A program made the translations under genes and the position numbers. The notes below the pieces were generated by a model. The model ran no database searches. It saw only the letters and a program-made list of their open reading frames with translations, and was not told the origin of the DNA. A DNA stretch of 64,000 bases from Alistipes onderdonkii (lineage in GTDB: Bacteria; Bacteroidota; Bacteroidia; Bacteroidales; Rikenellaceae), in assembly GCF_025145285.1 (NCBI RefSeq), contig NZ_CP102251.1:1674001-1738000 (forward strand), in the 5' to 3' direction. Numbering within the stretch: position 1 is the stretch's first letter; each line of letters begins with the position of its first letter. Shown here piece after piece: positions 43,242 to 49,931 of this stretch.

Positions 43242-43249
43242 CAAATATA
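43242..43249 (-). promoter_or_regulatory. -7 element for AraC regulator 2
   Basis: On the minus strand this reads TATATTTG, a perfect TAnnTTTG, and decides the start of the regulator downstream. Confidence 0.6.
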
Positions 43250-43259
43250 CTTTTTCTCT

Positions 43260-43433
43260 TCATAACCGCCTGATAATCCTGCACGGATTTCCGACGGCAA
43301 CGCAGCGGGGCGGAATGCTGCGCGTCACCACGCTACCCGCGCCGATTGCAGTCCTGTCTCCGATTTCCACCCCCGGCAGGATCGGCGGAGGAACGCCGAT
43401 CCAGACTTTCGACCCGATTCTTATCCCATGCAT
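43260..43433 (-). pseudogene. C-terminal remnant of a hexapeptide acetyltransferase
   Basis: The minus strand encodes 57 residues containing GSKVWIGVPPPILPGVEIGD, then RTAIGAGSVVTRSIPP, and ends VGNPCRIIRRL before a stop. This is the C-terminal end of a left-handed beta-helix acetyltransferase (NodL/maltose acetyltransferase type). The N-terminal cap and catalytic part are missing, although the frame continues upstream with unrelated-looking residues. It lies directly behind the promoter of AraC regulator 2, partly upstream of it. It is probably the relic of a gene lost when this locus rearranged. Confidence 0.75.
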
Positions 43434-43521
43434 GATATTCCTTTTCGGGTAGCAGATTCTTTTCCATGGCCATAACTCTTTTCCGGCAATACAAAAATAG
43501 ACGATCCTGTTTAACCGGGCT

Positions 43522-43619
43522 GTATCAATTTTACAGATACGGCAACCAAAATCACTGATGGCGGAAGGCGCTGAACCTCCGGCCGATGAAATTGGTCATT
43601 CAATCCGTAAAATTGATAC
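43522..43619. repeat. 13-bp inverted repeat upstream of reductase 2 (probable AraC-type operator)
   Basis: GTATCAATTTTAC at 43522-43534 is repeated in inverted orientation as GTAAAATTGATAC at 43607-43619, a perfect 13-base match with 72 bases between. The right arm ends 22 bases before the -7 element of the reductase gene. Paired, spaced half-sites like these are typical of AraC-family control. Which regulator binds is not known. Confidence 0.7.
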
Positions 43620-43641
43620 GGCCGGGGCGAGAATCTCTGTA

Positions 43642-43649
43642 TATCTTTG
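43642..43649 (+). promoter_or_regulatory. -7 element for the second exported-reductase operon
   Basis: TATCTTTG matches TAnnTTTG, 30 bases before the ATG at 43680. No -33 TTTG at normal spacing was found, which fits an activator-dependent promoter next to the inverted repeat. Confidence 0.6.
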
Positions 43650-43679
43650 CATCGGATAGATAACCAACCAAATATAAAT

Positions 43680-44864
43680 ATGGAAAAGGGACAAATCCGA
43701 GAGAAAGCCATCTGCCGCCGCGGTTTTCTGAAACGGGCGGCATTGGCAGGCGCAGCATTTTGCGTCGCCCCTGCATTCGGGAAAGCAACCGCCGCAAAAA
43801 AGGCGGTCATGGGACGACCCGCAACTGCGTCCACAGGCATGGCCGCCATGGCAACCCTTCACGGCTTCCGCACATTAGGCAGCGGCAATGCGGCGTTTCG
43901 GGTTTCGGCTATGGGTTTCGGCTGCATGGGGCTGAACCATCACCGCAGCCAACATCCTGACGAGAAAACCTGCATTCGCCTCGTCCACGAAGCCATCGAA
44001 CGAGGGGTGACGCTTTTCGATACTGCGGAAAGTTACGGTTACCATGCCAATGAAATACTGACAGGGAAAGCCTTAAAAGGTTATGCCGACCGTGTGTTCG
44101 CCACGACCAAGTTCGGACATAAGTTTGTGAATGGCGTTCAGGTCAGGACGGAAGAGGACAGCACGCCCGCCAATATCCGCCGTGTATGCGAGAACTCGCT
44201 GCGCAACCTCGGCGTGGAGACGCTCGGCATCTTCTACCAGCACCGCATCGACCCCGGTACGCCGATCGAAGTCGTGGCCGAAACGGTCGGCGAGTTGATC
44301 AAAGAAGGAAAGGTTCTGCACTTCGGCCTCTGCGAGGTCAATGCCGAAACCATCCGCCGCGCCCATGCCGTCTGTCCGGTAACGGCAATCCAGAGCGAAT
44401 ACCATTTCATGCACCGCACCGTCGAGCAGAACGGTGTGCTGGCTCTCTGCGAGGAACTGGGCATCGGGTTCGTTCCGTACAGCCCCTTGAACAGGGGTTT
44501 CCTCGGCGGTATGATCAACGAGTACACGCAGTTCGACCCCACCAACGACAACCGCCAGACGCTGCCGCGTTTTCAGCCCGAAGCCATCCGGCAGAACATG
44601 CGCATCGTGGAAGTGCTCAACGCTTTCGGCAGAACGAGGGGCATCACCCCGGCGCAGGTCGCTCTGGCATGGCTGCTGAACAAGAAACCTTTTATCGTTC
44701 CCATTCCCGGCACGACGAAACTTTCGCACCTCGAAGAGAACCTGAGGGCGTCCGATATTCGTTTTGCAGCCGAGACGGTGAAAGAGCTTGAAGATGCCGT
44801 TGCCGCCATTCCGGTTACAGGCAGCCGTTACGACGCTTTGCAGGAATCGAAAATACAGAGATAG
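43680..44864 (+). CDS. Tat-exported aldo/keto reductase 2
   Basis: A 394-residue aldo/keto reductase with a twin-arginine signal (RRGFLKRAALAGAAF) in the first 40 residues and an Ala/Thr-rich linker after it. The AKR tetrad is present: Asp and Tyr in LFDTAESYG, Lys in TTKFGH and His in FYQHRIDPG. The loop PIPGTTKLSHLEEN binds the cofactor. It is closely similar in layout to reductase 1 at 37648. An upstream in-frame ATG at 43647 overlaps the -7 element and is not used. It is followed after eight bases by a lipoprotein hydrolase gene. Confidence 0.93.
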   Translation: MEKGQIREKAICRRGFLKRAALAGAAFCVAPAFGKATAAKKAVMGRPATASTGMAAMATLHGFRTLGSGNAAFRVSAMGFGCMGLNHHRSQHPDEKTCIRLVHEAIERGVTLFDTAESYGYHANEILTGKALKGYADRVFATTKFGHKFVNGVQVRTEEDSTPANIRRVCENSLRNLGVETLGIFYQHRIDPGTPIEVVAETVGELIKEGKVLHFGLCEVNAETIRRAHAVCPVTAIQSEYHFMHRTVEQNGVLALCEELGIGFVPYSPLNRGFLGGMINEYTQFDPTNDNRQTLPRFQPEAIRQNMRIVEVLNAFGRTRGITPAQVALAWLLNKKPFIVPIPGTTKLSHLEENLRASDIRFAAETVKELEDAVAAIPVTGSRYDALQESKIQR

Positions 44865-44872
44865 CGCACGGT

Positions 44873-45898
44873 ATGAAAAGGATGCTTGCAATCTGTATGA
44901 GTACGGCGTTGTTCCTGACAGCATGTTCTCAACGCCCGGTGCTGAAAATTGCCGAACAGGGCAGCTTTGCCATAGGCGGCAAGGTGCTGACCGATTCTCT
45001 CGGACATACCTATCACGGCGACCATGCCTATGTGTTTTTCCAAAAACCGGTCGCTGCCCGGAAATATCCGCTCGTCTTCGCCCACGGCGTAGGCCAGTTC
45101 TCCAAGACCTGGGAAACGACGCCCGACGGACGCGAGGGCTTCCAGAACATTTTTCTGCGCCGGGGATTCTCCACCTATCTCGTCGATCAGCCCCGACGGG
45201 GAAATGCGGGACGGGGAACGGAACCCGCCGCCATTACTCCTGCCTTCGACGAGGAAACATGGTTCAACCGCTTTCGGGTAGGTATCTGGCCCGACTATTT
45301 CGAGGGCGTACAGTTCAGCCGGGATCCCGGGGCTCTCGACCAGTTTTTCCGCCAGATGACTCCCAACATCGGGCCGGTGGATTTCGAGGTATATTCGGAC
45401 GGATACGCGGCCTTGTTCGACAAGGTAGGCCCCGCTGTCTTCGTCACCCACTCGCAGGGCGGCCCGGTGGGCTGGTTCACGCTGCGCAAGACGAAGAACA
45501 TCCGTGCTATCGTGTCATACGAGCCGGGCGGGCAGGTGCCGTTCCCCGAAGGGCAAGTGCCGCAAGAGGGGCAATACGTCACCCGTTCCAATACCAGCGA
45601 AGGCATCGAGGTCTCGATGGATGTATTCATGGGCTATACCAAAATCCCGATCCTTATCTATTATGGCGACAACCTGCCGGAGACGGACGAACGACCGGAA
45701 CTGTACGAGTGGACGCGCCGCCTGCATCTGATGCGCAAGTGGGCGGCTTTGCTCAATGAATATGGCGGAGATGCAACCGTGATACACCTGCCGGAAATCG
45801 GATTGCACGGCAACACGCATTTCCCGTTCTCCGACCTGAACAACGTGGAGGTAGCCGACCATCTTTCAAAATGGCTGTACGAAAAGAATTTGGATTGA
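44873..45898 (+). CDS. Lipoprotein alpha/beta-hydrolase
   Basis: A 341-residue lipoprotein with lipobox LTAC (Cys18). The fold markers are the oxyanion-region FAHGVGQFSKTWE near residue 65, the nucleophile elbow THSQGGPVGW (Ser near 194), an Asp candidate in IYYGDNLPE, and His in GLHGNTHFP near the end. This gives a complete Ser-His-acid triad of an esterase or lipase. The substrate is unknown. It is co-transcribed with Tat reductase 2, and a Tat-signal stub follows 12 bases later. Confidence 0.88.
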   Translation: MKRMLAICMSTALFLTACSQRPVLKIAEQGSFAIGGKVLTDSLGHTYHGDHAYVFFQKPVAARKYPLVFAHGVGQFSKTWETTPDGREGFQNIFLRRGFSTYLVDQPRRGNAGRGTEPAAITPAFDEETWFNRFRVGIWPDYFEGVQFSRDPGALDQFFRQMTPNIGPVDFEVYSDGYAALFDKVGPAVFVTHSQGGPVGWFTLRKTKNIRAIVSYEPGGQVPFPEGQVPQEGQYVTRSNTSEGIEVSMDVFMGYTKIPILIYYGDNLPETDERPELYEWTRRLHLMRKWAALLNEYGGDATVIHLPEIGLHGNTHFPFSDLNNVEVADHLSKWLYEKNLD

Positions 45899-45910
45899 AA
45901 GACCCGCGAA

Positions 45911-46027
45911 ATGGACAGAAGAAAATTTATAAAGACTGTCGGCATGACAGCCGGGGCAACGCTTTTTCCCGGAATAGGCAAGGCGGAGGCTGCCGGGGTG
46001 CCCGATGATAAAAAAATAACAGCCTAA
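45911..46027 (+). pseudogene. Truncated Tat-signal gene (38 residues left)
   Basis: The reading frame begins MDRRKFIKTVGMTAGATLFP and continues to a stop after 38 residues, so nearly all that remains is a twin-arginine signal peptide. The stop codon TAA lies inside the stem of the following terminator. This looks like the 5' end of a third Tat-exported enzyme gene whose body was deleted, with the terminator now joined directly. A functional tiny peptide is less likely. Confidence 0.7.
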
Positions 46028-46050
46028 GAAATTAGGCTGTTATAATTATT
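46016..46050 (+). terminator. Strong terminator at the island's right end
   Basis: ATAACAGCCTAA (46016-46027) pairs with TTAGGCTGTTAT (46032-46043) around the loop GAAA, a perfect 12-bp stem. AATTATT follows. It separates the redox island from the convergent GH2 gene and can act in both directions. Confidence 0.85.
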
Positions 46051-46097
46051 CAAAGGAAAATCCGTCGGGAAGTCCCTCGTATTTCGATGCCGGGCGC

Positions 46098-47906
46098 CTA
46101 TTTGCTCAGCGCGTTGCAGAGTTTCTGGTTGATCTTGCGGATACGTTCCGGCTCGACCTTCATCTCCTTGCGGTCGTAGGTCATCAGTCCGTTGACCTCC
46201 ATTTCGACGTCGGTGGTCTGCGTATATACACCCGCCGAGAATCCGCGGCCGATCAGTTTGTAGAGCATTTCTGCATACTTCTCGTATTCGTCCGTCACCT
46301 CCTTGGGGGAGTTGAGGCGGATATAGCCCCAGTTGCGGTCGGGCTCCCAGAGGTGCCCCTTCATCACGAAGCCGATGCCGCCATACTCACCCAGCACCGT
46401 TGCACGGTTGGTATCGAGCAGCGTCAGGCGCGGGTTGGGGTAGTGGTGCGTGTCGAGGATGTCGCCCGTGAGGTAGTGGTTGCCGCCGCTGGCGGGGTTG
46501 ACCAGACGCGAAGGATCATAGGCCTTCGTCCACTCCACGATCTCCTGGGTCTTGAATTGTCCCCAACACTCGTTGAAGGGAACCCATACGCCGATCGAGG
46601 GGAACGAATAGAGGTAGTCGATAATCTCTTTCCACTCTTTACGGAAGTTGGCCTCCGATTCTGCCGACCGGTGCTTCTCCTCGCCCGTGAAATAGTTGTG
46701 CATCTGCCACTGCGGGCCGCGGTCGCCGCTGGGCATGTCCTGCCATACGATCATGCCGAGTTTGTCGCAGTGGTAGTACCAGCGTGCGGGCTCGACCTTC
46801 ACGTGTTTGCGTATCATGTTGTAACCCAAGTCCTTGGTCTTGATGACGTCGAATGCCAGCGCCTCGTCCGAGGGGGCTGTATAGAGGCCGTCGGGCCACC
46901 AGCCCTGATCCAGCGGGCCGAACTGGAATACCGGCTCGTTGTTCAGCTCCAGGCGGACGATGTCGTCGGCATCGCGGCCGATCGAGAATTTACGCATGGC
47001 CGTGTAGCTCTCCACTTCGTCTATTTTCTTGCCGTTGCGTACCAGGCTTACCTTCATGTCGTAGAGGAACGGCGATGCGGGGCTCCAGAGTTTGGGCTCG
47101 GCAACGGCTAGCTCCACTGCGGCGCCGTTGAGCGAGCTGCCCTTGGCTACCTGCGTGTCGCCGTCGAAAAGCGCCACTTCGATGCGGTCTTCAGGCTGTG
47201 CTCCGCAAACCGGGGCTTCGACGCGGAACGACTTGCGGTCGAGGTCGGGCGTGGTCTTCACTTCCTTGATATATTGCTGGGGCACTGCTTCGAGCCATAC
47301 CGTCTGCCAGATGCCGCTCACGGGAGTGTACCAGATGCCCTCGGGGCGGTTCACCTGCTTGCCGCGCGGCTGGTAGCCGTCGTCGGTCGGATCCCATACG
47401 CGAACCCGGATATCGTTGGCACCCTTTTTCAGGGCCGACGTGATGTCGAACTCGAACGGCGTATAGCCGCCCGTGTGGCTGCCTACGCTGACACCGTTCA
47501 CCCAGACGTCGGCTTTCCAGTCTACGGCGCCGAAGTGCAGTAGCACGCGCTTGCCGTTCCATTTCGCGGGTACCGTGAAACTGTGGTTGTACCAGAGTTC
47601 GTTATCCTTACCCAGGCTTTTCCCTACGCCCGAGAGGCTCGACTCCACAGCGAACGGCACGAGGATCTGTCCCTGAAATTTGTCGGGGGTCTGTCCCAGC
47701 GGCAGGATCGCATAGTCCCACAGGCCGTTGAGGTTTTGCCAGTCGCCGCGTACCATCTGAGGACGCGGGTATTCGGGCAATACGTTCTGCGGATCGAGCT
47801 TTTCGCCCCACTGGGTGCGGATACGGTCGCCCGCGGGTTGCCATTGCGCTACGCCGGCAAGGGTCGTCACCAGGGCGGCAGCGGTCAGGAGAATGTTTTT
47901 CTTCAT
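46098..47906 (-). CDS. Secreted GH2-family glycoside hydrolase
   Basis: A 602-residue GH2 enzyme (beta-galactosidase, glucuronidase or mannosidase type) with a signal peptide ending near GVAQ. An N-terminal sugar-binding jelly-roll (about 50-205, including AVDWKADVWVNGVSVG) and an Ig-like domain (about 205-315) precede a TIM barrel. The likely acid/base is Glu446 in PFNECWG and the nucleophile Glu507 in LGEYGG. Substrate cannot be read from sequence. The start MKKNILLTAA is preferred over an upstream ATG because it gives a normal signal. It is divergent from the ECF sigma gene and is probably part of the same utilisation locus. Confidence 0.9.
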   Translation of the reverse strand: MKKNILLTAAALVTTLAGVAQWQPAGDRIRTQWGEKLDPQNVLPEYPRPQMVRGDWQNLNGLWDYAILPLGQTPDKFQGQILVPFAVESSLSGVGKSLGKDNELWYNHSFTVPAKWNGKRVLLHFGAVDWKADVWVNGVSVGSHTGGYTPFEFDITSALKKGANDIRVRVWDPTDDGYQPRGKQVNRPEGIWYTPVSGIWQTVWLEAVPQQYIKEVKTTPDLDRKSFRVEAPVCGAQPEDRIEVALFDGDTQVAKGSSLNGAAVELAVAEPKLWSPASPFLYDMKVSLVRNGKKIDEVESYTAMRKFSIGRDADDIVRLELNNEPVFQFGPLDQGWWPDGLYTAPSDEALAFDVIKTKDLGYNMIRKHVKVEPARWYYHCDKLGMIVWQDMPSGDRGPQWQMHNYFTGEEKHRSAESEANFRKEWKEIIDYLYSFPSIGVWVPFNECWGQFKTQEIVEWTKAYDPSRLVNPASGGNHYLTGDILDTHHYPNPRLTLLDTNRATVLGEYGGIGFVMKGHLWEPDRNWGYIRLNSPKEVTDEYEKYAEMLYKLIGRGFSAGVYTQTTDVEMEVNGLMTYDRKEMKVEPERIRKINQKLCNALSK

Positions 47907-47949
47907 ACTTCGGGTTATTATTAGGTTAAAATTGTATTTCAAATCCGTA

Positions 47950-47957
47950 CAAAATTA
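47950..47957 (-). promoter_or_regulatory. -7 element for the GH2 gene
   Basis: On the minus strand this reads TAATTTTG, matching TAnnTTTG, 43 bases before the ATG. No clear -33 was seen. Confidence 0.45.
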
Positions 47958-48009
47958 AGCCATCTTATCCGGAAAACAGTCCGCATATATGCACAAAAAG
48001 TATACTTGG

Positions 48010-48074
48010 CCGCCTGAAATCCCGCATATTCCGCATTTTTCCGGACTTTTCGCCCGTTGCAGGGTGTCAGGCGG
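48010..48074. repeat. Inverted repeat in the divergent GH2/sigma intergenic region
   Basis: CCGCCTGA (48010-48017) and TCAGGCGG (48067-48074) form a perfect 8-bp inverted repeat separated by 49 bases, between the two divergent promoters. It could be a shared regulator site; chance is possible. Confidence 0.4.
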
Positions 48075-48089
48075 ATGCGGGACGGCGTT

Positions 48090-48120
48090 TTTGGACAAAC
48101 GATAAAAAGACGTATCTTTG
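48090..48120 (+). promoter_or_regulatory. Promoter for the ECF sigma gene
   Basis: TTTG (48090-48093), 19 bases, then TATCTTTG (48113-48120) is a full -33/-7 match. It lies 22 bases before the GTG start of the sigma factor. Confidence 0.75.
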
Positions 48121-48142
48121 TAAACGTCTAACCGGAACCGAA

Positions 48143-48736
48143 GTGGAAGATTCGACATTGATAGCAAGGGTGAAAGCCGGCGACCGCAACGCTTTCAACG
48201 AACTCTACGGCCTCTATTGGGCGTCGCTCGTCAATTATGCGGGGCTGTTTGTCGGAGACGACGGTGCGGAGGACGTAGTGCAGGATGTTTTCGTCCGTAT
48301 CTGGCTCCACCGCGACAATCTGCGCGACGACGGTTCGCTCCAGGGCTACCTGCTCCGCTCGGTTTACCACGCATCGCTCAATGCCCTGAAGAAAGGGGCC
48401 AATGCCACGGCCTACCGTTCGTGGGTGGCGCAGCAGATCGAGCAGAGTTGTTATGCCCATTACGATCCCGACAACAGCGAAATCATCCGTAAACTCTACT
48501 CGCAGGAGGTCGCCGGCGAGATCGATGCGGCGATCGAATCGCTTTCTCCCAAATGCCGAGAGGTGTTCCGCATGAGCCATATCGAAGGACTTTCGAACCG
48601 TGAAATCAGCGAACAGCTGGGCATCACGCTTTCGACGGTCGAGAACCATATCTATAATGCCCTGAAACAGCTCCGGCAAAAATTAAGCCACTATAAGATG
48701 CTGATTTTCTTGACAATGTATATCCTTGGCAAATAA
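48143..48736 (+). CDS. ECF-type RNA polymerase sigma factor of the utilisation locus
   Basis: A 197-residue sigma factor with region 2 (EDVVQDVFVRIWLHRD, about 47-62) and region 4 with its HTH (LSNREISEQLGITLSTVENH, about 150-169). It belongs to the SusC-linked ECF group controlled by FecR-type anti-sigma proteins. The start is a GTG at 48143, set by the promoter and by the first conserved residues. The C-terminus carries a short hydrophobic extension (LIFLTMYILGK). The FecR gene follows after 70 bases. Confidence 0.94.
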   Translation: MEDSTLIARVKAGDRNAFNELYGLYWASLVNYAGLFVGDDGAEDVVQDVFVRIWLHRDNLRDDGSLQGYLLRSVYHASLNALKKGANATAYRSWVAQQIEQSCYAHYDPDNSEIIRKLYSQEVAGEIDAAIESLSPKCREVFRMSHIEGLSNREISEQLGITLSTVENHIYNALKQLRQKLSHYKMLIFLTMYILGK

Positions 48737-48806
48737 AAATTCATTTTCATGTAGGTGTTTTGCTCCGGCGAGGTGTATTTAGGGTAGAAACCCAATATTC
48801 CGAACT

Positions 48807-49802
48807 GTGAAACAGAACGACACGACCGTCCGTTTCGACGAGAAGTTACTTACGGCCTATTTCGCCGGCGCCGCCACCCCTGATGAGGAGCGGATGCTGT
48901 GGGAATGGATCTGCGCGAGCGATGAAAACCGCCGCGTTTTCGCCGAGTTGCGTGCCGTCTGGCAGCGGGGCCGCATGCAGCGTCCCGATACGCAACTGCC
49001 GGCACGTTTCGTGCGGTCGCTCAACGGCCTCAACCGCCGGATCGATGCCCTCGATGCCGCTCCGGTGCGCAAGGGGCGTCTGATCCCCCTACGGCGTTTT
49101 GCCGCTGCGGCAGCTGTTGCGGCGATCCTCGTCGCGTCTTTCATGACCTACCGGATCGTGACCGCACCATTCGTCCATAGTTTCCACAATGCCGATACCG
49201 TGGCCATGCACGTGGCCATGCCCGATGGCACCGACGTTTGGCTGGGGCCCGGGACGTCGCTCTCCTACGACGATACGTTCCGTGTCGACGGCCGTAATGT
49301 CGAGCTCGACGGCGAAGCCTATTTCGACGTCACGCATGATGCCCAACACCCCTTCATTGTCACCACGTCCGCATTCCGGGTTCGCGTGCTCGGGACGGTC
49401 TTCAATGTCCGCTCCTTCAGCGGCGAGTCGGTCGCCGTGGCCACGCTGGCCGAAGGTTCCGTTGCGTTGCAGCATCCCGGCGGCCGCAACCTGATCTGCC
49501 TGCATCCCGGACAGCAGGCGGTCTATGACGCCGATGCCGAGCAGCTCGAGGTCAACGAGGTGCCCGTGGGCGACCTGTTGCTGATCCGTTACGGGGTCAT
49601 TACCCTCGACAATGCGACCCTGCCCGAGATCATCGGGCGCATCGAACAGGCCTATGGCGTAGAGTTGCGTCCCGATGGGCAGCAAATGCCTGACGACCAT
49701 TATAACTTCAATTTCCAGAAGGACGCTTCCGTCGAAGATGTCGTAGACCTGTTGCAGTTCGTGTCGGGATGCCGTTTTAAAATTATTCAGCTGAATCGAT
49801 AA
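48807..49802 (+). CDS. FecR-family anti-sigma factor
   Basis: A 331-residue membrane-anchored anti-sigma protein. The cytoplasmic N-terminus (1-90) contains the helical region that binds the sigma factor, one membrane helix lies at about 95-113, and the periplasmic part has the FecR domain (DGTDVWLGPGTSLSYDDTF onwards) and a C-terminal DUF4974 domain (about 255-331). It passes the signal from the SusC transporter to the ECF sigma. The start is a GTG. A TAGGTGTTTTG-like sequence in the gap before it (about 48752-48762) may be an internal promoter. Confidence 0.93.
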   Translation: MKQNDTTVRFDEKLLTAYFAGAATPDEERMLWEWICASDENRRVFAELRAVWQRGRMQRPDTQLPARFVRSLNGLNRRIDALDAAPVRKGRLIPLRRFAAAAAVAAILVASFMTYRIVTAPFVHSFHNADTVAMHVAMPDGTDVWLGPGTSLSYDDTFRVDGRNVELDGEAYFDVTHDAQHPFIVTTSAFRVRVLGTVFNVRSFSGESVAVATLAEGSVALQHPGGRNLICLHPGQQAVYDADAEQLEVNEVPVGDLLLIRYGVITLDNATLPEIIGRIEQAYGVELRPDGQQMPDDHYNFNFQKDASVEDVVDLLQFVSGCRFKIIQLNR

Positions 49803-49867
49803 TCAACCGTAATCCAACCCAAAATTTGATCCGGCCTATGGAAAAAGAGTCTTTTGCCACCCCGTAA

Positions 49868-49887
49868 TCGGCACCGGAAAGTGCCGA
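49868..49887 (+). other. Hairpin in the SusC leader
   Basis: TCGGCAC (49868-49874) and GTGCCGA (49881-49887) form a 7-bp stem with the loop CGGAAA in the 129-base gap between fecR and the SusC gene. No U-run follows, so it may stabilise or process the message rather than end it. Confidence 0.4.
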
Positions 49888-49931
49888 TGGCCTTAAAACA
49901 AATTTCTTTCTTTACCCTAATCTGAACCATA

